This document shows positions 43,836-56,558 of a DNA stretch of 64,000 nucleotides, in pieces. Origin of the DNA: Chionoecetes opilio (lineage: Eukaryota; Arthropoda; Malacostraca; Decapoda; Majidae). Position 1 is the stretch's first letter, and every line of letters starts with the position of its first letter. The stretch spans positions 41,001 to 105,000 of the forward strand of contig JACEEZ010020241.1 of assembly GCA_016584305.1 (NCBI GenBank). The letters are read 5' to 3'. The notes beneath the pieces are model-generated. The model was not told the DNA's origin and did no database searches. It saw nothing but the letters and a program-made list of their open reading frames with translations. The position numbers and the translations under genes are program-made.

Positions 43836-44620
43836 CTCTCAAGAAACAGTTACGAGACCTGCTGGAGATACAAGTAGGTATAGAGAAAGGAGAAAGTGTC
43901 CCTTGGTATGTGCTTCCCCTAATAATGAAGAACCAAGGGATGTCGCACCATTCACCTCTTCTCTCACCCACATAGTCAGTTAGTCAGTCAGCTGTCACAC
44001 ATCGCCGCCTTGATACCCCAGACCCTCACTGCAAGCATGAAGGGCACAAGACTCATAAACATGCCCCTGACCCCGAGACTCCTCACCCTTTAGATTGGTA
44101 TTCAGCACGGCCTCACATAACTAGCCGTAGTGGGATCAAGGTAGAGGCAAGACCTTGAATCAAGACCTCATAACCTTGCTTGCATGAAGGAAGGAAATGC
44201 GGAATACGCAGCTCCAGCACCTCCTTTGCCTCCTCTTCATCATGAGGGTCGTACGAGGGCAGCGTCACCTAGCATCGCTGAAGACCGCGCTATTCGAGTG
44301 CTACTTGTGTTCACCAATGCAGGAAAGTATGTGATGTCTGGTATTCGTTATGCTTATTTTTTTCTTTTTATATGTGTGATGAATACAAAGGCGTATTTGA
44401 CCTCAAAACACTAACTATGGTATATCATATATAAGGTCAGTAGCTATATGTTATTGCGAGAAAAGAAAGGTCGTAACGCATTTAGCTATACCTTTGCAGT
44501 ACAATGTATGCCGTTTCCATTAACAATAATCAACATATCGAGAAAAAAAACATGATAAATTCCATTGGCAAAGAAAAAATAATATGCCTGAAGTCAACAT
44601 GTGTGAATATTTTCCAACTG
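43836..44620. other. non-coding, no supported gene
   Basis: A 76-codon frame at 44184-44414 (NAEYAAPAPPLPPLHHEGR) contains a GTATGTG donor-like site after NAGK, but nothing else supports it. Confidence 0.35.
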
Positions 44621-44624
44621 GATG

Positions 44625-46335
44625 CCTGCAATGTGTGTGTACCTGTGATGTGCACCATGTGTGTACCTGTGATGTGCACCGTGTGTGTGTACCTGTGATG
44701 TGCACCATGTGTGTGTACCTGTGATGTGCACCATGTGTGTGTACCTGTGATGTGCACCGTGTGTGTGTACCTGTGATGTGCACCGTGTGTGTGTACCTGT
44801 GATGTGCACCATGTGTGTGTACCTGTGATGTGCACCATGTGTGTGTACCTGTGATGTGCACCATGTGTGTGTACATGTGATGTGCACCATGTGTGTGTAC
44901 CTGTGATGTGCACCATGTGTGTGTACCTGTGATGTGCACCATGTGTGTGTACCTGTGATGTGCACCATGTGTGTGTACATGTGATGTGCACCGTGTGTGT
45001 GTACCTGTGATGTGCACCATGTGTGTGTACCTGTGATGTGCACCATGTGTGTACCTGTGATGTGCACCATGTGTGTACCTGTGATGTGCACCGTGTGTGT
45101 GTACCTGTGATGTGCACCGTGTGTGTGTACCTGTGATGTGCACCATGTGTGTACCTGTGATGTGCACCATGTGTGTGTACCTGTGATGTGCACCGTGTGT
45201 GTGTACCTGTGATGTGCACCATGTGTGTGTACCTGTGATGTGCACCATGTGTGTGTACCTGTGATGTGCACCATGTGTGTGTACCTGTGATGTGCACCGT
45301 GTGTGTGTACCTGTGATGTGCACCATGTGTGTGTACCTGTGATGTGCACCATGTGTGTGTACCTGTGATGTGCACCATGTGTGTGTACCTGTGATGTGCA
45401 CCATGTGTGTGTACCTGTGATGTGCACCATGTGTGTGTACCTGTGATGTGCACCATGTGTGTGTACCTGTGATGTGCACCGTGTGTGTGTACCTGTGATG
45501 TGCACCATGTGTGTGTACCTGTGATGTGCACCGTGTGTGTGTACCTGTGATGTGCACCGTGTGTGTGTACCTGTGATGTGCACCGTGTGTGTGTACCTGT
45601 GATGTGCACCGTGTGTGTGTACCTGTGATGTGCACCCTGTGTGTGTACCTGTGATGTGCACCATGTGTGTGTACCTGTGATGTGCACCATGTGTGTGTAC
45701 CTGTGATGTGCACCATGTGTGTGTACCTGTGATGTGCACCATGTGTGTGTACCTGTGATGTGCACCATGTGTGTGTACCTGTGATGTGCACCATGTGTGT
45801 GTACCTGTGATGTGCACCATGTGTGTGTACCTGTGATGTGCACCATTGTGTGTGTACCTGTGATGTGCACCGTGTGTGTGTACCTGTGATGTGCACCGTG
45901 TGTGTGTACCTGTGATGTGCACCATGTGTGTACTTGTGATGTGCACCATGTGTGTGTACCTGTGATGTGCACCATGTGTGTGTACCTGTGATGTGCACCA
46001 TGTGTGTGTACCTGTGATGTGCACCGTGTGTGTACCTGTGATGTGCACCGTGTGTGTGTACCTGTGATGTGCACCATGTGTGTGTACCTGTGATGTGCAC
46101 CGTGTGTGTGTACCTGTGATGTGCACCATGTGTGTGTACCTGTCATGTGCACCATGTGTGTGTACCTGTGATGTGCACCATGTGTGTGTACCTGTGATGT
46201 GCACCATGTGTGTGTACCTGTGATGTGCACCATGTGTGTGTACCTGTGATGTGCACTGTGTGTGTGTACCTGTGATGTGCACCATGTGTGTACCTGTGAT
46301 GTGCACCGTGTGTGTGCACGTAAATGTGATGTGCA
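44625..46335. repeat. 26-bp minisatellite, about 65 copies
   Basis: Unit TGTGTGTACCTGTGATGTGC + ACCATG, with A/G variation (ACCATG/ACCGTG) and occasional 24-bp units. Because 26 is not a multiple of 3 and no frame of the minus strand has a stop, all three minus frames stay open for 500-600 codons (HITGTHTWCTSQVHTHGAHH). These are not genes. Confidence 0.97.
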
Positions 46336-46377
46336 CCGTGTATGTGTGCCTGTGACATCACGCACACACACACAAGG

Positions 46378-46715
46378 TTACTCCGTAGTGTAGAGGTAGC
46401 ACGCTCGGCTCACAACCGAGAAGTCCCGGGTTCGATCCACGGGCGGAGCGGAGACAGATGGGCTGTTTCCTTAAAACCCGAACCCCTGTCCACCCAGCAG
46501 TGAATGGGTACCGGGTGTTAGCCGGGAGTTGTGAACCGCCTCCCGGGGTGGTGGCTTCCCCCAACACTAATGGTGAATGATAAGAATATTGATGTGGAGA
46601 CGGAGCCATTCGAGTGCTGCTCAGGCCCTGTAAAATATAACTAGAACTAGATGAATATACGCACACACACAAACACACACACAAACACATAACCCCCCAC
46701 ACACACACATACACA
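46378..46715 (+). mobile_element. tRNA-Val-like SINE, third copy, with (AC)n tail
   Basis: TACTCCGTAGTGTAGAGGTA, anticodon arm CTCGGCTCACAACCGAG (CAC anticodon), B box GGGTTCGATCC, body GGGTACCGGGTGTTAGCC, CCCGGGGTGGTGGCTTCCCC and an impure (AC)n tail 46663-46715. Confidence 0.88.
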
Positions 46716-46833
46716 CACATGCCGACACATTTTAACAGGTCACGGGACAGACGAAACCCGGCAGTCTTTGCGGTTTGTACAGGACATTACTACGTAGATC
46801 GAGGTTTTGTCATCATGCGTCTCGTCGGTGTCT

Positions 46834-46962
46834 GGACGATTCGAGCGAATACCTTTTCGAGCGTTGGACGATTCGAGCGAATACTTTTTCGAGCGTTGGA
46901 CGATTCGAGCGAATACTTTTTCGAGCGTTGGACGATTCGAGCGAATACTTTTACGAGCGCCC
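46834..46962 (+). repeat. 32-bp minisatellite with TTCGAGCGAA
   Basis: Four copies of GGACGATTCGAGCGAATACT + TTTTCGAGCGTT. The same motif occurs in the opposite orientation at 48355-48460. Confidence 0.9.
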
Positions 46963-47330
46963 CACAAACCTTGCTCCGCTTCTCACTACCGTAGTATTGA
47001 TAATATTCTTTTTGTTCTTGATATCATCTGTTACTAAACCGAACCCCACCTCTAACCTAACCTAACCTAGTCTCATTTAACCTAACTTAACCGTTTCTGG
47101 CTGAAATATCGGTAGATTTATACGTTATAATAGGCGTTATAATACACTAACTTTTTCTTTTCATCAACGTTCACACAAACACACACAAAGGCGTAACAGA
47201 TAGGCGTACGTCCTGTTTCTATAAATACTATAGGCAGTACAATCCAGGCAGAGGGGAGTGAGATCAGGTCAGGTACTACCCTGTGTGTGTGTGTGTGCAT
47301 TACCTGACGTGACCTCACTGGTACCCTTTA

Positions 47331-47490
47331 CCGCATATAACACTTTAGTCGCCAGCTGCAATAATGTCGCCAGCCGCCAAATATTACGAATTATAGCATC
47401 ACTACTGATGTGTATGTGCCACTGAAGATGATACACAGCAATTTATATCATGACTGTATAATCTACCCTGTTTCAGCGTTGTTTTATACT
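47331..47490 (+). mobile_element. CCGTA-family MITE, left part
   Basis: TTA|CCGCATATAACACTTTAGTC followed by the family body (AATAATGTCGCCAGCCGCC, ATCATGACTGTATAATCTAC). The right part is replaced by palindrome A6 from about 47505. Confidence 0.8.
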
Positions 47491-47511
47491 TTGTAGTTAC
47501 AGCGTTGTTTT

Positions 47512-47925
47512 TATTTTGGTCAAAATCACGGACAAAAATGATCTAATTAGAATAAATAGGTGCAACTCCGCCGTCGCCACCAGCGCAGTCAGAGACCGCG
47601 GGCCAAGCCCTCCCTCACGGACAGCAGTCAGGCCAGGTTAGGTTAAGGTTAGGTTTTGTTTAAAATAAAGCCAAACTAAACCCAACCTACCCTCGCTGCT
47701 GTCCGTGAGGGAGGGATGGGACTGGGAGAGGCGCTCGTCCTGCGGTCTAAACGGTGCTGATGGCGACGGCGGAGCACCTTATTTATTCTTATTAGATAAT
47801 TTTGTCCGTGATTTTGACCAAAGTAACAGCTTGCCAAGAGGTTTGAAGGTTAGTAGAAGACGCATATGACAAAAGTTTAGTCCATATGGTAGTAATCGAG
47901 ATAAAGCAGAAGCGATAAAACAAAA
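47512..47925. mobile_element. palindrome A6 (GCCGTCGC family)
   Basis: Second copy of the 39018-39550 element: TTGGTCAAAATCACGGACAA, CAACTCCGCCGTCGCCACC, GGTTAGGTTAAGGTTAGG core, and the inverted right arm. The left arm is about 35 bp shorter than the right. Confidence 0.85.
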
Positions 47926-48292
47926 CTTTCCTATAGTGGCAGATCCCACCACAACAGTGGTATAGTGGTGGGATCTATCACTAAAAATCAATTTCTAAAC
48001 CAGACATCTGACAGAAAATCTCTTAAAATACAATAACAGGTCGTCTAACCTTAAGAGAGGGAGGGATGGAGGGAAAGAGGGAGGTATGGAGGGAGAGAGG
48101 AAGGTATGAAGAGAGAGAGAGAGGGACAGATAAGAAGCATTAAAACAAAACTTTCCTATAGTGGGAGATCCCACCACAACACCGCCGACTGCCGTGGCGC
48201 GGCAGTCGGCGGTGTTGTGGTGGGATCTACCACTAAAAATCAATTTCTAAACCAGACATCTGACAGAAAATCTCTTAAAATACAATAACAAG
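47925..48292. mobile_element. two copies of a hairpin element around GATCCCACCACAAC
   Basis: 47925-48032 and 48146-48292 share AAACAAAACTTTCCTATAGT, GATCCCACCACAAC, GGTGGGATCTA.CACTAAAAATC and a 60-bp right part (CAGACATCTGACAGAAAATC). The second has a 34-bp perfect hairpin arm (ACACCGCCGACTGCCG / CGGCAGTCGGCGGTGT), which the first lacks. Between them is a GGAGGGA-rich spacer. Confidence 0.75.
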
Positions 48293-48354
48293 CAATTTCT
48301 TAGTCCTTACTATTTAATACCATGCGTGTATAGTAGCATATCTATCCTACGCTC

Positions 48355-48460
48355 GAATAGCGTCCTCCGCTCGAAAAGTCATTCGCTCGAATCGTCTTTC
48401 GCTCGAAAAGTCATTCGCTCGAATCGTCTTTCGCTCGAAAAGTCATTCGCTCGAAAGGTC
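48355..48460 (-). repeat. TTCGCTCGAA minisatellite (inverse of 46834-46962)
   Basis: Three to four copies of CGCTCGAATCGTCTTTCGCT + CGAAAAGTCATT. Reverse-complement relation to the array 1.4 kb to the left. Confidence 0.88.
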
Positions 48461-48814
48461 GTGTAACCGTCCGATCTGGACCCCGCTGCGACTTAGAATG
48501 CAGGGGGCGCCAGATACCCCGCCTTGTGAATGCCAATGCCTGCTTGCTTGTGGGATGGGCAGGAGTAATGGGGACGAAGGAAGGAAGAGAAAAATGTGGT
48601 GGTGACTTACGATAGGCTAATGAGAGAGAAAGATGCTATTTTGGTGATGATGGAGGGCTAAGAAGCGATGGTAAAAAAGGATATGAAATGTGCATGTTGT
48701 GAATTAAGATAATGAGGAATGAAAACTATGATGATGATGATGCTGTGTTGATATGTATGGAAGACGAGTGAGAGAAGAAGGAAGAGAGGAAAGGATAGTG
48801 ATGGTGGTGGTATT

Positions 48815-48815
<1 letters not shown>
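48461..48815. other. non-coding, nothing recognised
   Basis: Purine-rich sequence grading into the (GA)n tract. Confidence 0.5.

Positions 48816-48817
<2 letters not shown>

Positions 48818-48907
<90 letters not shown>
48818..48907. repeat. (GA)n microsatellite
   Basis: About 45 uninterrupted GA dinucleotides. Confidence 0.97.
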
Positions 48908-48912
<5 letters not shown>

Positions 48913-49016
48913 AAAAAAGAGAAAGAGAGGGAGAATTAATTTGATAATGTTAAAGTAAAAAAATCAATGGGTAAGGAAAGAGGTCAAATGTTATGGCCAA
49001 TGAAATGTTTGTTTTA

Positions 49017-49490
49017 AGGAGATAATGAGAGAATGATGAGCATGTTAAAGAGATAATGAGAGAATGATGAGCATGTTAAAGAGATAATGAGAGAATGATG
49101 AGCATGTTAAAGAGATAATGAGAGAATGATGAGCATGTTAAAGAGATAATGAGAGAATGATGAGCATGTTAAAGAGATAATGAGAGAATGATGAGCATGT
49201 TAAAGAGATAATGAGAGAATGATGAGCATGTTAAAGAGATAATGAGAGAATGATGAGCATGTTAAAGAGATAATGAGAGAATGATGAGCATGTTAAAGAG
49301 ATAATGAGAGAATGATGAGCATGTTAAAGAGATAATGAGAGAATGATGAGCATGTTAAAGAGATAATGAGAGAATGATGAGCATGTTAAAGAGATAATGA
49401 GAGAATGATGAGCATGTTAAAGAGATAATGAGAGAATGATGAGCATGTTAAAGAGATAATGAGAGAATGATGAGCATGTTAAGGAGATAA
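49017..49490. repeat. 31-bp tandem array, about 15 near-identical copies
   Basis: Unit GAGATAATGAGAGAATGATG + AGCATGTTAAA repeated from 49017 to 49490 with almost no differences. Such homogeneity implies recent expansion. Confidence 0.97.
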
Positions 49491-49652
49491 TGAGACAAGG
49501 CGATGCACAGTGTATATTCTTATGGCTCGTTTTTCTATTCTTGTCTCCTGTGTATTTCTTTTTTTATTCGGTTATTGGTAGGATTTATTTTTATGAAGCA
49601 TTAATATATACATTATATGCCAATATCTCATCTTTGTATTATGATATGTTTT

Positions 49653-49839
<187 letters not shown>

Positions 49840-49845
49840 TACACA

Positions 49846-50130
49846 AGTTACCGCTTGCTGGGCCGGTGGATAAGATCGCGGGGAGCCATTCTGTGATTAG
49901 TTGGTTCGAACCCTCGCTCGCTCCTGGGGATTTTTCACTGACAAATGTGGGCGGTTACTGTCCCCCTTGAAGAAGGGGATGGCCCCCGGATGGGGGTGTG
50001 TGGTGTATGACTGTGAGGTCCCAACATTACCCAAAGATTGGTCATAATGAGCTTCAAGCTCGCTCCGGGAGGGTGAAACTGGCGATCGCGAGTCCGACTC
50101 GTGTGGACAAGACCATGAGTGAATGAATGA
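49846..50130 (+). mobile_element. tRNA-derived SINE, second family
   Basis: A box-like CTGGGCCGGTGGATAAGATC and B box TTGGTTCGAACCCTCGCTC, then a body (GGCGGTTACTGTCCCCCTTG, GCTTCAAGCTCGCTCCGGGA, GACTCGTGTGGACAAGACC). It directly follows the (CA)n tract. Distinct from the tRNA-Val-like family. Confidence 0.65.
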
Positions 50131-50404
50131 CATCCACATACACACAAATACACAGACATACACACATACACACATACATACACACTAAAAGGCACGTAAT
50201 ATCATGCTTTATTCTATAGTGTTTAGTTATATATGTGGCTAAATACTACATGTTATATAAAATAAGATCTATGATTATCTAAATTTATCGAATTTTGCGT
50301 AACCTGTGAAAAAAAACACTTAATATTGCATCACATCCTGGCTGGGTGTATCTTTTTTTAATTCCACCAGTGATCAGTTAGAGTTATTATTTGCTTGTAG
50401 GAGT

Positions 50405-50535
50405 GGGAGGGCGAGGAGGAGGAGGGGGGAGGGAGGGATGAGGGTGGGGGGAGGGAGGGATGAGGGTGGGGGGAGGGAGGGATGAGGGTGGGGGGAGGGG
50501 AGGGGGATGAGGGTGGGGGGAGGGGAGGGGGGGAG
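50405..50535. repeat. GGGGGAGGGAGGGATGAGGGT minisatellite
   Basis: About five copies of a 28-bp G-rich unit; G-quadruplex-prone on +. Confidence 0.9.
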
Positions 50536-50599
50536 TCGGAAGAAGTGATGATAATGCAAAGTCATTCCACGAGGGAGTTCATTCATGCCACGAATTCAC

Positions 50600-50735
50600 A
50601 GGTACACACACACGTACACACACACGTACACACACACGTACACACACACGTACACACACACGTACACACACACGTACACACACACGTACATATACACGTA
50701 CACACACACGTACACACACACGTACACACACACCA
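50600..50735. repeat. 12-bp array GTACACACACAC
   Basis: About 11 copies with one unit changed to GTACATATACAC. Confidence 0.95.
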
Positions 50736-50954
50736 GAGAAATACATAATATAAAACATGCAAACCCCACCTCTATCAATCAATCAATCTATCATCTATCT
50801 ATCTAGCCCTTCAAACTCAATCAATATTTTCTAATAAGCTTCGTTGTGCAAGGTTATAGTTCCTGCACGTCAATATTATTCCCTCTGGACCACTCATACC
50901 TATAGTCTATTTTTTATAATGAGGTGAAAAATCCTGCCCCCTTGCTGCTTGCTT

Positions 50955-51945
50955 ACTGATATTTGATGCCGGGAGAAGGGAATACTACTCTTCTTTAACA
51001 TTTCAGCTGTATTTTATCATAGTTAACCCTATTATCAGGTAAACAGAGGCATCATTTTAAGCATCAGACCTTAAGATAGAATGGATATATGCCAGGAGAC
51101 GGAAATACTACGGTTCTTCTATATTTCAGCTGTATTTTATCATAGTTAACCCTATTATCAGGTAAACAGAGGCATCATTTTAAGCATCAGACCTTAAGAT
51201 AGAATGGATATATGCCAGGAGAAAGGAATACTACGGTTCTTCTATATTTCAGCTGTATTTTATCATAGTTAACCACATTATCAGGTAAACAGAGGCATCA
51301 TTTTAAGCATGAGACCTTAAGATAGAATGGATATATGCCAGGAGAAGGGAATACTACGGTTCTTCTATATTTCAGCTGTATTTTATCATAGTTAACCATA
51401 TTATCAGGTAAACAGAGGCATCATTTTAAGCATCAGACCTTAAGATAGAATGGATATATGCCAGGAGAAGGGAATACTACGGTTCTTCTATATTTCAGCT
51501 GTATTTTATCATAGTTAACCACATTATCAGGTAAACAGAGGCATCATTTTAAGCATCAGACCTTAAGATAGAATGGATATATGCCAGGAGAAGGGAATAC
51601 TACGGTTCTTTTATATTTCAGCTGTATTTTATCATAGTTAACCACATTATCAGGTAAACAGAGGCATCATTTTAAGCATCAGACCTTAAGATAGAATGGA
51701 TATATGCCAGGAGAAGGGAATACTACGGTTCTTCTATATTTCAGCTGTATTTTATCATAGTTAACCACATTATCAGGTAAACAGAGGCATCATTTTAAGC
51801 ATCAGACCTTAAGATAGAATGGATATATGCCAGGAGAAGGGAATACTACGGTTCTTCTATATTTCAGCTGTATTTTATCATAGTTAACCACATTATCAGG
51901 TAAACAAAGGCATCATTTTAAGCATGAGACCTTAAGATAGAATGG
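50955..51945. repeat. 123-bp satellite-like array, 8 copies
   Basis: CAGCTGTATTTTATCATAG recurs at 51004, 51127, 51250, 51373, 51496, 51619, 51742 and 51865, an exact 123-bp spacing. Copies differ at few sites (CCTATTATC/CCACATTATC). No coding potential. Confidence 0.97.
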
Positions 51946-52203
51946 AATTTTTGCCTCGTTAAAAAAAAGTGACTATAAACGCTCTTCTTTCTCTTTCCCT
52001 GTGGCACCGAAGTGACGCTCTGGCTCCTGGTATCAAGAACTCGTACATTGACGCGCCTTGAAGGGCAATAGGTAACAAGGTGCGTAATATGTTCCTCCGA
52101 TAAGCTAAAAAAGAAATATATATTATCTTCTTCCCCCTTCTCCTGCTCCTCATTTGAAACCATAATCATAATTTCTCACACTAAGAACAAGGACTAACAC
52201 CTT

Positions 52204-53021
<818 letters not shown>

Positions 53022-53082
<61 letters not shown>
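53022..53082. repeat. (CT)n microsatellite, right of the LINE fragment
   Basis: About 30 CT dinucleotides on the same strand as the left tract, as expected if the LINE landed inside one (CT)n array. Confidence 0.97.
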
Positions 53083-53087
<5 letters not shown>

Positions 53088-53269
53088 TCTGCTTCCAAAA
53101 GTGAAAATAAGCTGAAAAAAGGATAATAGGGGAAGAAAGAAGATTGCCAAGAAGAATAGGAGTAAATATAAGAGAGAGAAAGAGAGAAAGGGACTGAATA
53201 AAGAGGAGAAATCGTTTCAGTAAAATATCGGGAGTGTTGGTCAGAGAAAGTACGTCGTTAAGTTGCGAA

Positions 53270-53428
<159 letters not shown>

Positions 53429-53785
53429 TTACTCAAATGTACGAATATATATATAGGTTAACACGCCCTTGAATACACACGAGCATATTTGTGTTCTGTT
53501 TTTGCAATTCGAACTCCTATACGATGACACACAACCCTTATGAAAACCCCCGAATAGGAGGATCTAATTCCTCTCCGTGTACAGGCAACCGCTTAATAAC
53601 CGCTGAGGAGACTACAAACTTATAAATAAACCTGAGCACATCGATAGAGCCACGCATTTTTGGCGTTGTTATGCAATATGTCTACTTAATAATAGCAGCA
53701 CTATAGAACGTTACTCCTCAGTCTAGCACTCATAATGACGATTTCTTCTAATAATTGCTGATAAACATACTAAGTGTTGGAACTG

Positions 53786-54273
53786 TCGTAGATAACACCT
53801 TAGTTGCCACCTGCAGTAATGTCGCCAGCCGCCATATATTAGGAATTACAGCATCACTACTGCTGTGTATGTGCCACTAAAGATGATACACAGTAGTTTA
53901 TATCATGACTGTATAATCTACCCTGTTTCAGCGTTGTTTTATGCTTTGTATCTGCAAGTATATACGGTTTCAAATTTCACTACTCGGTATTTTTCGGGCG
54001 ACGACGACGGCGGGAGGACACTCAGAACATAAACACTAGATGGCGACCTTAGTGTAGCTCCGTTACCAACGTCGCCACTTGATTTTATTTTTGTAATTTG
54101 TTCATTTATAGCCATACTATGACACAGATGAAGACACAAAATGACACAGACTCTCCTGATACCCCCTTCTAACTTTCCTGAAATCATGGATGTAGAAATG
54201 TAAGTATTAACGCCACCACACGTCTGTACATAAAAAAAAAACGTTGTCCTGGCGACTTTAGTGTTATCTACGG
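53786..54273 (+). mobile_element. CCGTA-family MITE, long form
   Basis: 488 bp with ends TCGTAGATAACACCTTAGTT (one left position decayed) and GACTTTAGTGTTATCTACGG, right TA at 54274-54275. The body has GTATGTGCCACTAAAGATG, ATCATGACTGTATAATCTAC and CGTCGCC blocks; near-identical to 62328-62803. No transposase. Confidence 0.88.
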
Positions 54274-54344
54274 TAGTTGTGATTGTTAACATACTGTTCA
54301 GCGCGAAATGACTTCCCTTTTTCTTTTCTTTTTTACATTTTAAA

Positions 54345-54465
54345 GGACTGGCCCAGGGGAAAAAATAACAAGAAGCCCACTCGTTACCAGTCTCTATTAT
54401 GAAGAGAGTAAGAGATGGCAAAAAAGTGTGGTGGGTTAATTTAGTACAGGATTTATTAGTACTAG
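54345..54465 (-). mobile_element. LINE-A 3' UTR fragment, copy 3
   Basis: On +: AAGGACTGGCCCAGGGGAAA, AAGCCCACTCGTTACCAGTC and AGAGAGTAAGAGA, matching the 3' end of the LINE-A copies. Confidence 0.75.
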
Positions 54466-54524
54466 GTCTGGGCTATGCGTTAAGTTGTTTTTATGAAGGG
54501 TGTATGTGAGTGTCTGTGTGTCAG

Positions 54525-55005
54525 AGAAGGAGGAGGAAGATGAGTAGGAGGAAGAAGAGGAGGAGGAGGAAGAAGAGGAGGAGGAAGAAGAGGAGGAGGA
54601 GGAGGAAGAAGATGAGAAGGAGGAAGAAGAGGAGGAGGAGGAAGAAGAGGAGAAGGAGGAGGAGGAGGAGGAGGAGGAGGAGGAGGAGGAAGAAGAGAGG
54701 AGGAGGAGAAGAGGAGGGAAAAAGGAGGAGGAGGAGGAGGAGGAGGAGGAGGAAGAAGAGGAGGAGGAGGAGGAGGAGGAGGAGGAGGAGGATGTACTAC
54801 AAGTGAGCAAACCTCCTTCCTGGAAAAAACCAGAACGAGAGAAAATAGGAAAAAAAAGTGGAAGAGAGTAAGAAAGGGGGAGCTAAAGGAGGAGGAGGGA
54901 GGAGGAGGAGAGGAGGAGGAGAAAGAAGAAGAGGAGGAGGAGGAGGAAGAGGAAAGAGGAGGAAGAGGAAAGAGGAGAAGGAGGAGAAGGAGGAGGAGGA
55001 AACTG
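54525..55005. repeat. GGA/GAA-rich low-complexity tract
   Basis: Purine-only blocks of GAG, GGA and GAA triplets broken by about 80 bp of mixed sequence (54790-54870). Ser-, Pro- or Leu-rich frames on minus are artefacts. Confidence 0.95.
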
Positions 55006-55570
55006 GACATCAAAATACAAAGTGATATAAGTACAAAATGACATTAGGATGAAAGGAAGATGATTACAGCCAAGAATGATGGAGATGATAATAATAGCAT
55101 TGAGGAGGAGGAGGAGAAGGGGGAAGAGGAGGGGGAGAGTAGGGGGATAGGGGGGTATGAAGGACGGAGGGTGAGGGAGGGGGGGAGGAGGGGGAGGAGT
55201 AGAGGGATGGAGGTGGCGTGAAGCGAGGTCAGTATCAGTAGGTGGTTAGGCGACGCCAGAGCACAAGTTACTGGCTGTTGATTGTTTGTTTGTGTGTGTG
55301 TGTGTCGCCTCGCAAACCAAGTGCCACATTCTCCCCCCTAACACGAGGCACTGCAAACTTCAGGGACAGTGCCAGGGTGTATCAGTGCCCTTATTTCTGC
55401 CCTCTCAAACATTTATAAGTCCCTGAAAACGTTCTATTACAGGAAGAAAAAAAAAGTGAAAAAATTTGTGTTTGTCGAAAAGTTTATGGGATGTCAGACG
55501 AGGAAAAAAGTGAGTGTATTGATTTGTTTTTTTGTGTGATTGTTTTTTTTTTGAAGGGTCAGTGCGTACG
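55006..55570. other. non-coding, G-rich to mixed
   Basis: GGGGGAGG-rich stretch at 55105-55210, then mixed sequence with no supported gene. Confidence 0.45.
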
Positions 55571-55587
55571 TGTGTGTGTGTGTGTGC

Positions 55588-55630
<43 letters not shown>
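55571..55630. repeat. (GT)n microsatellite
   Basis: GT repeats with two GCGT interruptions. Confidence 0.95.
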
Positions 55631-55631
<1 letters not shown>

Positions 55632-55984
55632 AAAGGTCGTGCGTGTGATTTGAATTCATTACCACCTTACTTGTGTGATGAAGATAAGTGTTGAAAAAAG
55701 TGATGACATAAAAAAAGGGACTATTAAAAATGTAGAAATTATTGATAGGAAAGTTTTGATGATGTGATGACGACGTGTGCTTTGTTAATTTGTGATGATT
55801 TCATGTGATGAAAGGATGATGCTGATGATGATGATGATGGAATGTCTATAAAAAGGTGTTAGTTTGGTAGTGGTGGTGGTGGTGATAATGCAGTGATGGG
55901 TGATGATGATGTAGTGATAACGGATGATGTTGTGATTGATTAATGAAGTGGTAGTGGTGGTGGTGAATGGTGGTGAGTGTAAAC

Positions 55985-56195
55985 CGTAGTGTTGATGGTG
56001 GTGGTGGTGGTGGTGATAGTAGTGGTGGTGGTGGTAGTGATAGTAGTGGTGGTGGTGGTGGTGATAGTAGTGGTGGTGGTGGTGGTGATAGTAGTGGTGG
56101 TGGTGGTGGTGATAGTAGTGGTGGTGGTGGTGGTGATAGTAGTGGTGGTGGTGGTGATAGTAGTGGTGGTGGTGGTGATAGTAGTGGTGGTGGTG
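55985..56195. repeat. GGT-rich minisatellite (TGATAGTAGTGGTGGTGGTGG)
   Basis: Units of 21-27 bp, each GATAGTAGT plus four to six GGT. Gly- and Val-rich frames result. Confidence 0.95.
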
Positions 56196-56558
56196 ATGCA
56201 TTTAAAGTGACTAATGATCACTTGACTCGTTATGACAGTTATGAGGGTAGTTAGGTAGAGGGTAGTTGAATAGATAGCTGCAAAAAAATATACTACGTAC
56301 TTCTACCACCACTACTACCACTATTGCTACAACTACTACTACTACTACTACTTACTACTAGAAAACTATCTTATATAGTACACACGTGCATCTACCTTCA
56401 ATTTTTTTTATTATTATCATCTTCATTGTTATTATTAGCAACATTATCATAATTATCATCATCATTATCATCATCATTATCATCATCATTATCATCATTG
56501 TCATCATTAGACTCGTCACACCTGTCAGCTCACATTTCTCAGGTAAACTTCAATTACG

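Noticed and set aside
44184..44414. 76-codon frame with Pro-rich start
   Set aside because: Short, followed by an AT-rich hydrophobic stretch; a single donor-like site is not enough.
44520..46371. Three minus-strand frames of 526-613 codons
   Set aside because: All three frames of one 26-bp repeat are open at once, which no real gene shows.
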